Positions 42,208 to 51,377 of a stretch of DNA of 64,000 bases are shown here, one piece after another; the stretch's first letter is position 1, and every line of letters begins with the position of its first letter. Under the pieces are notes generated by a model. It worked only from the letters and a program-made list of their open reading frames with translations. It did not search any database and was not told the origin of the DNA. The position numbers and the translations under genes are program-made. Source of the stretch: LMUY01 sp965199005 (lineage in GTDB: Bacteria; Pseudomonadota; Alphaproteobacteria; Acetobacterales; Acetobacteraceae); the NCBI GenBank assembly GCA_965199005.1, contig CBDAQK010000006.1, positions 2,170,001 to 2,234,000 on the forward strand, written 5' to 3'.

Positions 42208-43097
42208 GCCGCATCCTCGTCCTCAAGCTTGGGGCACTCGGTGACTTCGTGCTTGCCTTCAGCGCCTTTGCCGCAATCCGTGCCTGGCACCAAGATGCCG
42301 AAATCACCCTGCTGACCACGGCGCCGTTCGCCGAGCTGGCCCGGGCCAGTCCCTGGTTCGACGTGGTGCTGACGGATACCCGGCCGTCGCCCTGGAATGT
42401 GCCGGGTTTGCTACGGCTGCACCGGTCCCTGCGTAGGTTCGGCCTGGTGTACGACTTGCAAACGTCGAGCCGGTCCGGGTGGTATTTCCGCTTGGCCGGA
42501 CGGCCGGCCTGGTCGGGCATCGCAGCCGGCTGCTCGCTGCCCCATGCCAATCCCGCCCGCGACCGGATGCACACGCTGGAACGTCAGCGCGACCAGTTGG
42601 AGATGGCGGGAATCACGCAATTTCCGGCCCCGGAGTTGGGGTGGCTGGCCACCTCCAGGGACGGCGCGAAATCGACGGTTTACAGCGTTCTGATCCCCGG
42701 GGCAGCCCCGCATCGCCCCCGCAAACGCTGGCCCGCCGAGCGTTTCGGCGGCCTGGCGGCGGTGCTGGCAGATCGCGGCCTCGCCTCCATGATCGTCGGC
42801 ACCAGCGCGGACGCCCCCTTCGCCGCCGCCATCCGCGAGTACTGCCCAAGCGCGGTCGACCTCACGGGCCGCACCAGCCTGCTGCAGCTTGCCAGCGTGA
42901 TCGCAACCGCGTCCTTGGCGGTCGGCAACGATACGGGGCCCACCCATCTCGCCGCCGCCCTCGGCATTCCAACCCTCGCCCTCTTCTCCGGCGACAGCGA
43001 CCCGGCGCTCACCCGGCCGCGCGGCGACGTCCGGGTGCTCGCTTCTGCCGACTTGGCAGACCTGACGCTTGAACAGGTTGCGGCTGCGTTGCCGTAG
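42204..43097 (+). CDS. Glycosyltransferase family 9 (heptosyltransferase-like)
   Basis: A 297-residue ADP-heptose:LPS heptosyltransferase-like protein. Family features are the opening SRILVLKLGALGDFVLAFSA, SVLIPGAAPHRPRKRWPAERF, and the donor-binding VGNDTGPTHLAAALGIPTLAL. The start is GTG 42204, overlapping the GT4 stop. A longer in-frame reading back into the GT4 gene is a shadow. It probably transfers a heptose or related sugar to the LPS core. A ribosome-independent coupling with the GT4 gene is expected from the four-base overlap. Confidence 0.92.
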   Translation: MSRILVLKLGALGDFVLAFSAFAAIRAWHQDAEITLLTTAPFAELARASPWFDVVLTDTRPSPWNVPGLLRLHRSLRRFGLVYDLQTSSRSGWYFRLAGRPAWSGIAAGCSLPHANPARDRMHTLERQRDQLEMAGITQFPAPELGWLATSRDGAKSTVYSVLIPGAAPHRPRKRWPAERFGGLAAVLADRGLASMIVGTSADAPFAAAIREYCPSAVDLTGRTSLLQLASVIATASLAVGNDTGPTHLAAALGIPTLALFSGDSDPALTRPRGDVRVLASADLADLTLEQVAAALP

Positions 43098-43137
43098 GTC
43101 CATTTAGGGCATCCTATCCCTCTGAAAGTGCTCCAAC

Positions 43138-45081
43138 ATGCCCGCCATCACCTTGCCCGACGGTTCCGTACGCCGCTTCGACGGGCCGGTCACGGGCACT
43201 ACGGTGGCCGCCGCCATTGGGCCGGGCCTTGCCCGCGCCGCGCTCGCCATGAAGGTGGACGGCAAATTGGCGGATTTGTCTCAGCCCATCGACGCGGATG
43301 CCTCGGTGGTGTTCGTCACGCGCAAGGACCCGGACGCGCTGGGCATGATCCGCCACGACACGGCCCATGTGCTGGCTGAGGCGGTTCAATCACTCTATCC
43401 CGGCACGCAGGTCACCATCGGACCGTCGATCGAGAACGGCTTCTACTACGATTTCGCACGCAGCGAGCCGTTCAAGCCGGAGGATTTCCCCGCCATCGAG
43501 GCGCGGATGCGGGAGATCGTCGCCCGCAACGCTCCGTTCGAACGCGAAGTGTGGGACCGCGACGCAGCGATCGCGTTCTTTGAAGCGCGCGGCGAACGCT
43601 ACAAGGCCGAACTGATCCGCGACCTGCCCGCCACCGAGACGATCACCCTGTATAAGCAGGGCGATTGGATCGACCTCTGCCGCGGCCCGCATATGCGGGG
43701 CACGGGCGACGTCGGCACGGCGTTCAAGCTGCAGAAGGTCGCCGGGGCCTATTGGCGCGGCGACCACCGCAACGCGATGCTGACGCGGATTTACGGCACG
43801 GCCTGGCGCGACCAAAAGGAACTCGACGCCTACCTTCTCCAACTGGAGGAGGCAGAGCGCCGCGACCATCGCCGGCTGGGCCGCGAGATGGATTTGTTCC
43901 ACATCCAGGAAGAGGCTGCCGGGTCGATCTTTTGGCACCCCAAAGGATGGCGCCTCTACCGCACTGCCGAGTCCTACATGCGCCGCCGGCTGGACGCGGC
44001 TGGTTATCTCGAGGTGAAGACGCCGCAGCTGGTGGATCGCGTGCTGTGGGAGCGCTCCGGCCATTGGGACAAATACCGCGAGCACATGTTCGTCGCTCAC
44101 GTAGAGGACGAGAAGCGCACGCTGGCATTGAAGCCGATGAACTGCCCCTGCCACGTGCAAATCTTCAACCACGGGCTGCGCTCGTACCGGGAGTTGCCGT
44201 TGCGCATGGCCGAGTTCGGCGCATGCCACCGCTACGAGCCGTCAGGCGCCCTGCACGGCATCATGCGCGTGCGCGGCTTCACCCAGGACGACGCCCACAT
44301 CTTCTGCACGCCCGAACAGATTGCCCCGGAGACGGCGCGGTTCGTCGAACTGCTCGCCTCCGTCTACCGCGATTTCGGGTTCGACAGCTTCCGCGTGAAG
44401 TTCGCCGACCGCCCGTCGGAACGTGCCGGCGATGACGCGACCTGGAATGCCGCGGAGGCGGGGTTGCGCGATGCCTGCGCGCTGGCGGGTGTCGACTATG
44501 AGCTGAATCCCGGCGAAGGCGCGTTCTATGGCCCGAAGCTGGAGTTCGTGCTGCGTGATGCGATCGGGCGGGATTGGCAATGCGGCACCCTGCAGGTGGA
44601 CTACGTTCTGCCGGAGCGGTTGGACGCCAGCTACATCGCCGATGACAGCTCCCGCCAGCGGCCCGTCATGCTGCACCGCGCGATCTTGGGCAGTTTCGAA
44701 CGGTTCCTTGGCATCCTGATCGAGCAATATGCTGGACGGTTCCCCTTGTGGCTGGCACCGGTGCAGGTGGTGGTCGCCTCCATCGTGTCGGATGCGGAAC
44801 CCTATGCCCAGGAGGTGGCCGAAGCGTTTCGCCAGCGTGGCGTGAGCGTTGTGACGGATGGCCGTAATGAGAAGATCAACGCCAAAATCCGCGAACACAG
44901 CCTGCAGCATGTGCCGATCATCGCCGTTGTCGGCCGGCAGGAGGCAGAAGCGCGTACGGTGACCTTGCGCCGGCTCGGCGTTCAGGCGCAAACGGTGCTT
45001 TCTTTGGCGGATGCGCTGGATGGGGTTGCCAGCGAGGCGCTTCCGCCCGATATTGCCAGGTCGGCCCACACGATTCGTTGA
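43138..45081 (+). CDS. thrS: Threonyl-tRNA synthetase
   Basis: Charges tRNA-Thr. The 647-residue protein has the full domain set: N-terminal TGS domain (1-60), the editing domain with HDTAHVLAEAVQSLYPG and DLCRGPHMRGTGDVGTAFKL, the class II catalytic core with the zinc cysteine in KPMNCPCHVQIF, RMAEFGACHRYEPSGALHG and the FTQDDAHIFC segment, and a C-terminal anticodon-binding domain. ATG 43138 gives MPAITLPDGSVRRFDGPV. infC follows 107 bases downstream, the conserved thrS-infC order. Confidence 0.98.
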   Translation: MPAITLPDGSVRRFDGPVTGTTVAAAIGPGLARAALAMKVDGKLADLSQPIDADASVVFVTRKDPDALGMIRHDTAHVLAEAVQSLYPGTQVTIGPSIENGFYYDFARSEPFKPEDFPAIEARMREIVARNAPFEREVWDRDAAIAFFEARGERYKAELIRDLPATETITLYKQGDWIDLCRGPHMRGTGDVGTAFKLQKVAGAYWRGDHRNAMLTRIYGTAWRDQKELDAYLLQLEEAERRDHRRLGREMDLFHIQEEAAGSIFWHPKGWRLYRTAESYMRRRLDAAGYLEVKTPQLVDRVLWERSGHWDKYREHMFVAHVEDEKRTLALKPMNCPCHVQIFNHGLRSYRELPLRMAEFGACHRYEPSGALHGIMRVRGFTQDDAHIFCTPEQIAPETARFVELLASVYRDFGFDSFRVKFADRPSERAGDDATWNAAEAGLRDACALAGVDYELNPGEGAFYGPKLEFVLRDAIGRDWQCGTLQVDYVLPERLDASYIADDSSRQRPVMLHRAILGSFERFLGILIEQYAGRFPLWLAPVQVVVASIVSDAEPYAQEVAEAFRQRGVSVVTDGRNEKINAKIREHSLQHVPIIAVVGRQEAEARTVTLRRLGVQAQTVLSLADALDGVASEALPPDIARSAHTIR

Positions 45082-45188
45082 TTGACTTGATCCAGCCCGC
45101 GTGCTGCGGCAAGATTTTGCGAACGATGATCTGCCGCCACGCGTAGCCGGCCAAACGACTATAGGAGAGCACAATAGCTAGAGGTCCC

Positions 45189-45713
45189 ATGACAGCCGCC
45201 GCACCCAGCCGCGACGGCCCCCGCGTCAACGAGGACATTCGCAGTCCCCAAGTCCGCCTGATCGATGCCGAGGGCGAGATGCAAGGCGTGATGAGCGCCC
45301 GCGACGCGATGCTGCGGGCGATGGCCGTTGGGCTCGACCTGCTCGAGATCAGCCCGAACGCCGATCCGCCCGTGGTCAAAATCCTCGACTACGGCAAATT
45401 CAAATACGAATCCCAAAAGAAAAAGAACGAGGCGAAAAAGAAGCAGAAAGTCGTCGAGATCAAAGAAGTCAAGGTGCGGCCGAATATCGACGAGAACGAT
45501 TACCAGGTGAAGTTACGCGCGATGAACAGTTTCATCGACGAAGGTGACAAGGTGAAGGTCACCCTCCGCTTCCGTGGCCGCGAAATGGCGCATCAGGACA
45601 TCGGCATCAAAGTGCTCGAACGGATTCGCGGCGACATGGACGAGAAGACCAAGGTGGAGCAGATGCCCCGCATGGAAAACCGTCAGATGATCATGGTGCT
45701 TTCGCCAAGATAG
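45189..45713 (+). CDS. infC: Translation initiation factor IF-3
   Basis: Binds the 30S subunit and checks start-codon pairing. The 174-residue protein has both domains and the lysine-rich linker (KFKYESQKKKNEAKKKQKVV), plus KVRPNIDENDYQVK and RFRGREMAHQDIG. Unlike E. coli, where a rare AUU start underlies autoregulation, the start here is ATG 45189, which follows RVNEDIR-type family N-termini; GAGG at 45181-45184 lies unusually close (four bases). The 107-base leader from thrS contains no obvious attenuator. A REP-like palindrome follows the gene. Confidence 0.97.
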   Translation: MTAAAPSRDGPRVNEDIRSPQVRLIDAEGEMQGVMSARDAMLRAMAVGLDLLEISPNADPPVVKILDYGKFKYESQKKKNEAKKKQKVVEIKEVKVRPNIDENDYQVKLRAMNSFIDEGDKVKVTLRFRGREMAHQDIGIKVLERIRGDMDEKTKVEQMPRMENRQMIMVLSPR

Positions 45714-45748
45714 GCTACCGCAAACCTTCGTCCGACGAGGCAATCAGT

Positions 45749-45776
45749 CGTAGGGTGGGCTGAAGCCTACCCTGCG
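45749..45776. repeat. REP-like palindrome, copy 2
   Basis: CGTAGGGTGGGCT (45749-45761) pairs with AGCCTACCCTGCG (45764-45776) with two mismatches and a two-base centre. It starts 35 bases after the infC stop, in the gap between converging genes, so it may also end transcription. It shares its core with the element at 5929-5969. Confidence 0.65.
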
Positions 45777-45826
45777 AAGGTACGTGTTTGACGGCGGGGT
45801 AGGAGTCGTTCCATGGAAGCGCTGTA

Positions 45827-46831
45827 CTAGGCGATCAGGCCCCAGCTCCTGGCAATCCGCCACGTCGATGGGATGCGGGACTCCAGGACGTAGGGCATCG
45901 CTTCCCCGACGCCCCGGTCCCCCGCAGCCGTCGGGTCGATAGGCACGCCGTGCCCTAGGCCCGGCACGACATAGAGCTCCACCCTCACCGTGCGCCCCGC
46001 ATCCCGCCACACGCGATGCGCTACCCCATCCACGGTATCGTCGATGCCGTCCTGCTCGCGCAGCCCATGCACGTCGCACCATTGCTTCGCCTGCTCCTTG
46101 GCGCTGGCGAGCGCGACCGTCGTGTCCGCATCGCCGTGCCAAATGGATACGATGGGCTTGCGCTGTGGCAGCGGGCTCGCCTGGCGCACCAGATTTCCCC
46201 ACACCCCAGCCAGATGCGGTGGGCAGTGACGCATCGCGGCGAACGCCTCGCCCACAGTCGCAGCACAGCGATACGGCAGCCCGGCGATCACCGCCCCGGC
46301 GGCGAACACGTCCGGATAGGTCGCCAACAACGCGGACGCCATCGCGCCGCCGGCGGATAGGCCGGTGACGAACACCCGCGCCGGGTCGATCTGGCGGTCG
46401 GACTGCATCCGCGCCACCATGCCGCGGATGGATGCGACTTCGCCCTCGCCGCGGGTCACGTCGCCATCCTCGAACCAGTTGAAGCAGGTGTTGGCGTTAT
46501 TGCTCCGGGTCTGCTCGGGGAATACCACGGCAAAGAGATGCCGCTCCGCCAGGGTGCACCACCCCGTGCCCTCGGCGAATCCGCTTGCAGTCTGGGTGCA
46601 GCCGTGCAGCACGACCACCAAGGGCGCGCCCGGTGGCAGACCCGGCGGCACGAAACGCAGCATGCGCAGCGCACCGGGGTTGCGCCCGAACTCCACAACC
46701 TCCTCCAGCCGGTCCGTCGAGTCGGGGCTCAGATCCCCGGGCATGTGGCGCCTCAACGAATTCCACGACCGGCGCATGCGCGTCAGGTCGGCGAGATTCA
46801 TGTGCATCTTGGGCAGGCCGGGAATTTCCAT
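45827..46831 (-). CDS. PHB-depolymerase-family esterase
   Basis: A 334-residue LpqC/PHB depolymerase-type alpha/beta hydrolase. The LVVVLHGCTQTASGFAEGTG block holds the oxyanion hole, the nucleophile is in VFVTGLSAGGAMASALLATY, and PIVSIWHGDADTTVA carries the acid; the His is in VPGLGHGVPID. A typical secretion signal is not obvious at ATG 46831, so it may be cytoplasmic or use an unrecognised signal. Members cleave polyhydroxyalkanoates, feruloyl or other esters; the substrate is not determined. The starts at 46807 and 46801 are alternatives. Confidence 0.88.
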   Translation of the reverse strand: MEIPGLPKMHMNLADLTRMRRSWNSLRRHMPGDLSPDSTDRLEEVVEFGRNPGALRMLRFVPPGLPPGAPLVVVLHGCTQTASGFAEGTGWCTLAERHLFAVVFPEQTRSNNANTCFNWFEDGDVTRGEGEVASIRGMVARMQSDRQIDPARVFVTGLSAGGAMASALLATYPDVFAAGAVIAGLPYRCAATVGEAFAAMRHCPPHLAGVWGNLVRQASPLPQRKPIVSIWHGDADTTVALASAKEQAKQWCDVHGLREQDGIDDTVDGVAHRVWRDAGRTVRVELYVVPGLGHGVPIDPTAAGDRGVGEAMPYVLESRIPSTWRIARSWGLIA

Positions 46832-46927
46832 GACCTGAACATGGTGCACCGCAGCATGAGCAGCAACCCGGCGGCTAAATGTTGTGTCCGCTGGCTCGGC
46901 GGCTGGCCTGCCAAGCGAGGCCAGCGC

Positions 46928-47995
46928 ATGATGCTGGCCATGTTGCAAACCTCCCCACCGCCCGCGCTCCGCGGGTGGCTCACCCAGGCCCGTGCCTACC
47001 TCCCGGGCGTCCTGCTTTGCCTGGCCGTGACGCTGGTGGCATGGCTCCTCGAACGCGCGGAAGCGGCGGTGTTCGGACGGGCCTGGCTGGAGGCGTTGGT
47101 CCTCGCCATTCTGGCCGGGACGGCGGTTCGCACGGCCTGGACACCAACCAAGCGCTGGCAACCCGGCATCAGCTTCAGCGCGAAGATGCTGCTGGAGGTC
47201 GCGGTCGTCCTGCTTGGCCTGTCGATCAGCATCGCCACGGTGGAGGCGGTTGGTGGAGTCCTGCTGATCGGGATCGTCTGCACCGTGGCGGTCGCCATCG
47301 TCGCAAGCTACAGCATCGGTCGGCTGCTCGGGCTGCCGACCCGGATGGCGACGCTGGTGGCCTGCGGCAATTCCATCTGCGGCAACTCCGCCATCGCGGC
47401 GGTCGCGCCGGTCATCGGTGCGAGTGCCCGCGACGTCGCATCCTCCATCGCGTTCACCGCGGTGCTGGGCGTGGTGGTCGTCATCCTATTGCCATTGGCA
47501 GTCCCACTCTTCCAGTTGACCGACCTGCGGTATGGGGTGCTCGCCGGGCTGACCGTCTACGCGGTGCCGCAAGTTCTGGCGGCGACGGCGCCGGTCGGGT
47601 CGGTTGCAGTACAAATGGGTACGGTGGTCAAACTGGTGCGCGTGCTGATGCTCGGGCCAGTGGTATTGGCGCTGTCGCTCGGCGGCTCACGCCTCCGCGG
47701 GGGCGGCAAGGAGGGCAAGCGTCCCCCGCTGCATCGGCTGGTACCGTGGTTCATCATCGGGTTCCTGGTACTGGCGTCGCTTCGCTCCCTCGATATCGTT
47801 CCCGCTCCCGTTCTCGCCCCGGCCGCGCTCTTGGCAAACCTGCTGACGGTGATCGCCATGGCGGCCCTGGGCCTCGGAGTCGACGTCCGGGTCGTGGCCA
47901 AGGCGGGGGTGCGGGTCACGGCGGCGGTCACCTTGTCCCTGATCGTGCTGCTCATCATCAGCCTGCTGCTGATTCGCCTTACGGGCGTTGTCTAA
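46928..47995 (+). CDS. YeiH-family putative sulfate exporter (UPF0324)
   Basis: A 355-residue integral membrane protein with about ten hydrophobic segments. The family hallmark ATLVACGNSICGNSAIAAVAP lies near residues 140-160, with SFSAKMLLEVAVVLLGLSIS before it and the LTVIAMAALGLGVDV segment near the C-terminus. Annotated relatives are proposed sulfate or sulfonate exporters, without firm proof. ATG 46928 is preferred; ATG 46940 is possible. It is divergent from the esterase gene. Confidence 0.88.
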   Translation: MMLAMLQTSPPPALRGWLTQARAYLPGVLLCLAVTLVAWLLERAEAAVFGRAWLEALVLAILAGTAVRTAWTPTKRWQPGISFSAKMLLEVAVVLLGLSISIATVEAVGGVLLIGIVCTVAVAIVASYSIGRLLGLPTRMATLVACGNSICGNSAIAAVAPVIGASARDVASSIAFTAVLGVVVVILLPLAVPLFQLTDLRYGVLAGLTVYAVPQVLAATAPVGSVAVQMGTVVKLVRVLMLGPVVLALSLGGSRLRGGGKEGKRPPLHRLVPWFIIGFLVLASLRSLDIVPAPVLAPAALLANLLTVIAMAALGLGVDVRVVAKAGVRVTAAVTLSLIVLLIISLLLIRLTGVV

Positions 47996-48048
47996 ACGCA
48001 ACCATCGTCCCCGGATGGCCGTATCAACCAGGCCTGGGGGATCATGTT

Positions 48049-48477
48049 ATGCGTAGTCTGTCCGCCGCGTTCGTCTTGCTCACCCTATTCTGCCGGCCGG
48101 TCTATGCGGACGATGCACCCGTCTCGTCGCAGGACATGGCCTCCATCCAGGCGACCATCACCAGCCAGCTCCAGGCATTCCAACGCGACGACGCGGCGGG
48201 GGCATTCGGCTATGCAGCCCCGTCAACCCAGGGCGTCTTCGGGACGCCCGACAATTTCCTGGACATGGTGCGCCGCGGCTATCCTCCTGTTTACCGGCCA
48301 CATTCCGTCGAATTCTCCGCACTGGGGACGGTGGCTGGCCAGATTGTGCAGAACGTGGAGCTGACAGGTCCGGATGGCCTCCCTTATACCGCGCGGTATA
48401 CAATGGAGCATGAGGCGGACGGATCCTGGCGGATCGTCGCCTGCGAATTGTTGCAGAGCCGGCGCCTCGGCGTCTGA
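48049..48477 (+). CDS. DUF4864 family exported protein
   Basis: A 142-residue protein with a cleavable signal peptide (RSLSAAFVLLTLFCRPVYA, residues 2-20) and one DUF4864 domain, recognised by ASIQATITSQLQAFQRDDA, AFGYAAPSTQGVFGTPDNFL and the final DGSWRIVACEL. The fold resembles the NTF2/SnoaL class but no active site is evident. ATG 48049 follows a GGGGG stretch. It stands between the YeiH gene and an MFS transporter on the same strand. Confidence 0.82.
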   Translation: MRSLSAAFVLLTLFCRPVYADDAPVSSQDMASIQATITSQLQAFQRDDAAGAFGYAAPSTQGVFGTPDNFLDMVRRGYPPVYRPHSVEFSALGTVAGQIVQNVELTGPDGLPYTARYTMEHEADGSWRIVACELLQSRRLGV

Positions 48478-48504
48478 CGGAGGGAAGATGCCCGGAGTTG
48501 TGTT

Positions 48505-49737
48505 ATGAACGTTCGTGTGGCTCCGGCAGCACTGATCCCCGCCGCGGCGGTCAACCCGGCGCAAATCCTGGTGCTGCCAGTCCTCCTGGCGATCAGCTTT
48601 TCCCACCTGCTGAATGACCTCATCCAGTCGCTGATTCCGTCGATCTATCCGCTGCTCAAGTCGAGTTACGATCTGAGCTTCACCCAGATCGGCCTTCTGA
48701 CGCTGACCTTCCAAATCACCGCGTCGCTGCTTCAGCCCGTCGTTGGTTCGCTGACCGACCGGCGCCCGATGCCATTCTCCCTTCCGATCGGAATGGGCTT
48801 CACCCTGGTTGGGCTCCTGCTGCTGTCGCAGGCGCATAATTATCCCATGCTGCTGCTGGCGGCGGCACTGGTCGGGATGGGATCATCGGTGTTCCACCCT
48901 GAATCCTCGCGTGTGGCCCGGATGGCGTCGGGTGGCCGGTATGGCCTGGCCCAGTCGGTGTTCCAGGTCGGCGGCAATGGCGGGCAGGCCATCGGCCCCC
49001 TCGCCGCAGCCTTCATCATCATGCCGCACGGCCAAGGCAGCCTCGCCATTTTCGCCCTGGTGGCGCTGCTGGGAATGACGGTGCTTTACTATGTCGGCCG
49101 ATGGTATCAACGCACGGTCGGCTTGCGGATGCGGGGCAAGAGGGCCGTGCAGGCGGTGTCCACATTGTCCCACCGCCGGGTCGTGATGGCAGTCTGCGTG
49201 CTGCTGGTGCTGATCTTCTCGAAGTACTTCTACACCGCCAGCTTAGCGACCTATTACACCTTCTATCTGATCGACCGCTTCCACGTCCCGGTGCAGACCG
49301 CCCAGATTTTCCTGTTCCTCTATCTTGGCGCCTTCGCGTGTGGAACCCTGGTGGGCGGCCCGATCGGGGACCGGATCGGGCGGAAATACGTGATCTGGGT
49401 CTCGATCTTGGGCGTGCTGCCGTTCACCCTGGCCTTGCCCTACGCCAATCTGTTCTGGACGGTGGTGCTGACGATCCCCATCGGCCTGATCCTCTCCTCG
49501 GCCTTCGCGGCCATCCTGGTCTACGCGCAGGAACTGATGCCCGGCCGGGTCGGCACCGTGTCCGGCCTGTTTTTCGGCTTCGCCTTCGGCATGGGCGGGC
49601 TGGGCGCGGCCGTGCTGGGCCAGATGGCCGACCATTGGGGCATCACCACGGTCTACCGCATTTGCGCCTTCTTGCCTGCAATCGGGCTGCTGACCGTGTT
49701 CCTTCCCTCGATCGAGCGCCCCCGCCGTGCCGTTTGA
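48505..49737 (+). CDS. fsr: MFS transporter, Fsr (fosmidomycin-resistance) type
   Basis: A 410-residue twelve-helix major facilitator of the Fsr branch. Fsr-like features are FSHLLNDLIQSLIPSIYPLL in the first helix, FHPESSRVARMASGGRYGLA with the FQVGGNGGQAIGPL motif, and GGPIGDRIGRKYVIW in the second half. E. coli Fsr exports fosmidomycin and confers trimethoprim or carbonyl cyanide resistance; the natural substrate here is unknown. ATG 48505 has GGAG eight bases upstream. The gene overlaps the DUF2237 gene by 11 bases. Confidence 0.88.
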   Translation: MNVRVAPAALIPAAAVNPAQILVLPVLLAISFSHLLNDLIQSLIPSIYPLLKSSYDLSFTQIGLLTLTFQITASLLQPVVGSLTDRRPMPFSLPIGMGFTLVGLLLLSQAHNYPMLLLAAALVGMGSSVFHPESSRVARMASGGRYGLAQSVFQVGGNGGQAIGPLAAAFIIMPHGQGSLAIFALVALLGMTVLYYVGRWYQRTVGLRMRGKRAVQAVSTLSHRRVVMAVCVLLVLIFSKYFYTASLATYYTFYLIDRFHVPVQTAQIFLFLYLGAFACGTLVGGPIGDRIGRKYVIWVSILGVLPFTLALPYANLFWTVVLTIPIGLILSSAFAAILVYAQELMPGRVGTVSGLFFGFAFGMGGLGAAVLGQMADHWGITTVYRICAFLPAIGLLTVFLPSIERPRRAV

Positions 49738-50119
49738 CGAGACCGGCGGGCGACCCCCAGGGCGCAACGTGCTGGGCGGGCGGCTGCAAAGCTGCTCCAG
49801 CACGCCGCTGACCGGGTTCTATCGCAATGGCTGCTGCAACACCGGGCCGGATGATATCGGCAACCACACGGTCTGCGCCGTCATGACGGCGGAGTTCCTC
49901 CGGTACAGCGCCGCGCAAGGCAACGACCTGTCCACGCCCAGGCCGGAGTTCGGTTTCCCAGGCCTGCAACCCGGCGACCGCTGGTGCCTTTGCGCGCCCC
50001 GCTGGCAGGAGGCCCTGCTCGCCGGCGTTGCTCCACTGGTCACGCTGGAGGCGACGGAGGAGACGGCGCTGAATTATTGCAGTCTGGAAGATTTGGAACG
50101 GCACGCCGCCCAATGCTGA
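49727..50119 (+). CDS. DUF2237 family protein
   Basis: A 130-residue protein of DUF2237. The conserved cysteine-bearing core is visible as FYRNGCCNTGPDDIGNHTVC and LQPGDRWCLCAPRWQEA, with several of the family Cys residues intact, suggesting a redox or metal role. The start is GTG 49727 within the end of the MFS gene. The stop overlaps the beginning of a broken GST gene. Function not known. Confidence 0.85.
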   Translation: MPFDETGGRPPGRNVLGGRLQSCSSTPLTGFYRNGCCNTGPDDIGNHTVCAVMTAEFLRYSAAQGNDLSTPRPEFGFPGLQPGDRWCLCAPRWQEALLAGVAPLVTLEATEETALNYCSLEDLERHAAQC

Positions 50120-50253
50120 CCGTCCATCATCTCAACAACAGCCGCAGCCAACGCGTGCTCTGGATGCTTGGGGAGCTGGGGGCGTAGCACGATACCGTCT
50201 TCTACCAGCGCGACAACACCACTATGTTGGCGCCGCCGGGAGATCGGCGATGA
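50113..50253 (+). pseudogene. Glutathione S-transferase remnant (N-terminal fragment)
   Basis: ATG 50113 opens MLTVHHLNNSRSQRVLWMLG, the standard start of a bacterial GST. A TAG stop cuts it at 50185-50187, but reading on in the same frame gives HDTVFYQRDNTTMLAPP, which is the expected next part of the GST domain, then a TGA at 50251. The rest (about 150 residues) is gone, with mutY starting close by. Recent stop plus truncation indicates a decayed gene. The start overlaps the DUF2237 stop by three bases. Confidence 0.8.
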
Positions 50254-50295
50254 CGCCGCTGCTGCTGAAGCTGTATCTAAGCCGCCCTAGCCGCG

Positions 50296-51342
50296 TCATG
50301 CCGCTTCAGCCAAGGCAAGCCGCACGCATTTGCGCATGACCGTGGGCAGTGCCTCCGCTGCCAGATTGGTCACCGGGCGCAGGAAACCGTCTGCCCGGAT
50401 GCGGGGAAGCTGGGCCGCATACACGTCGATCGAAAGCTCGAAATGGGTGAAGCCGTGCGTGGCCTGCCCCACCCGGCGCCACGCTGCCGCTTCGGGGGCT
50501 GCCGCAAGCGCTTCCGCTTGCGACCATGGATCGAACCGCCACGCCGTCCCGGGCAGTTCCGTCATGCCGCCGAGCAGGCCCCGGGGCGGACGGCGGCGCA
50601 GCAGCACCTGGCCTGCCGCATCGGTAAGCCAGAAATGCGCCCCGTGGCGCTGTGGCCGCGGCTTCTTCACCGCCTTGCGGGGAAGGTCGGCGGCGATCCC
50701 CTCCGCCCGCGCCCGGCAACCCGGCATGAGAGGGCACAAGGCGCAAGCCGGATTGGCCGAGGTGCAAATCGTGGCGCCAAGGTCGAACAAGGCCTGCGCA
50801 AAATCGGATGGCCGCGCGCTTGCCGCCGGGTCCTCTCCCAGTGCCGCCGCTACCATCGCGATCGCCGTACGCGCGCCAGGAAGCGGCGCGGTGATGGCGG
50901 CCAGGCGCGACACAACACGTTCCACATTCCCATCGATCGGGACCACGGGAACACCGAACGCAATGGCAGCGATGGCGGCGGAGGTATAGGCGCCGATCCC
51001 CGGCAAGCTGCGCAGCCCCTCCACGGTTGCCGGAAAACCACCGAAGGCCGCGACCTGCTTGGCACAGGCGTGCAGGTTGCGGGCGCGCGCGTAGTAACCC
51101 AGCCCAGCCCAAGCGGCCATCACGTCCTCCGCTTCGGCCGCCGCAAGTGCAGCAACGGTCGGAAAACGGGCCAGGAAACGCTCGAAATAGGGTATCACGG
51201 CCGCGACCGTGGTCTGCTGCAACATTATCTCGGATAGCCAGACGCGGTATGGATCGGCCGTCTCGCCAGGCTCGTGACGCCAGGGCAGGCGGCGGCGGTG
51301 CCGGTCATACCAGGCGAGCAGGGACGCTGCCGGGGTTGTCAC
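50296..51342 (-). CDS. mutY: A/G-specific adenine glycosylase
   Basis: Removes adenine mispaired with 8-oxoguanine in base-excision repair. The 348-residue protein has the catalytic E38 (SEIMLQQTT), the helix-hairpin-helix LPGIGAYTSAAIA near 113-125, the Asp nucleophile D137 in PIDGNVERVVS, and the cluster cysteines C193-x6-C200-x2-C203-x5-C209 for [4Fe-4S]. A NUDIX-like C-terminal domain (about 230-345) that reads 8-oxoguanine follows. It is divergent from the DciA-like gene with 35 bases between starts. Confidence 0.95.
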   Translation of the reverse strand: MTTPAASLLAWYDRHRRRLPWRHEPGETADPYRVWLSEIMLQQTTVAAVIPYFERFLARFPTVAALAAAEAEDVMAAWAGLGYYARARNLHACAKQVAAFGGFPATVEGLRSLPGIGAYTSAAIAAIAFGVPVVPIDGNVERVVSRLAAITAPLPGARTAIAMVAAALGEDPAASARPSDFAQALFDLGATICTSANPACALCPLMPGCRARAEGIAADLPRKAVKKPRPQRHGAHFWLTDAAGQVLLRRRPPRGLLGGMTELPGTAWRFDPWSQAEALAAAPEAAAWRRVGQATHGFTHFELSIDVYAAQLPRIRADGFLRPVTNLAAEALPTVMRKCVRLALAEAA

Positions 51343-51377
51343 CGGGCGCGAGCGAAGGTGGGGAGCACGGAGACGGT

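Noticed and set aside
46879..48048. Plus-strand frame continuous with the DUF4864 gene and overlapping yeiH
   Set aside because: The YeiH protein is in another frame and is fully conserved, so this is only an upstream open reading; the real DUF4864 start is ATG 48049 with a signal peptide.
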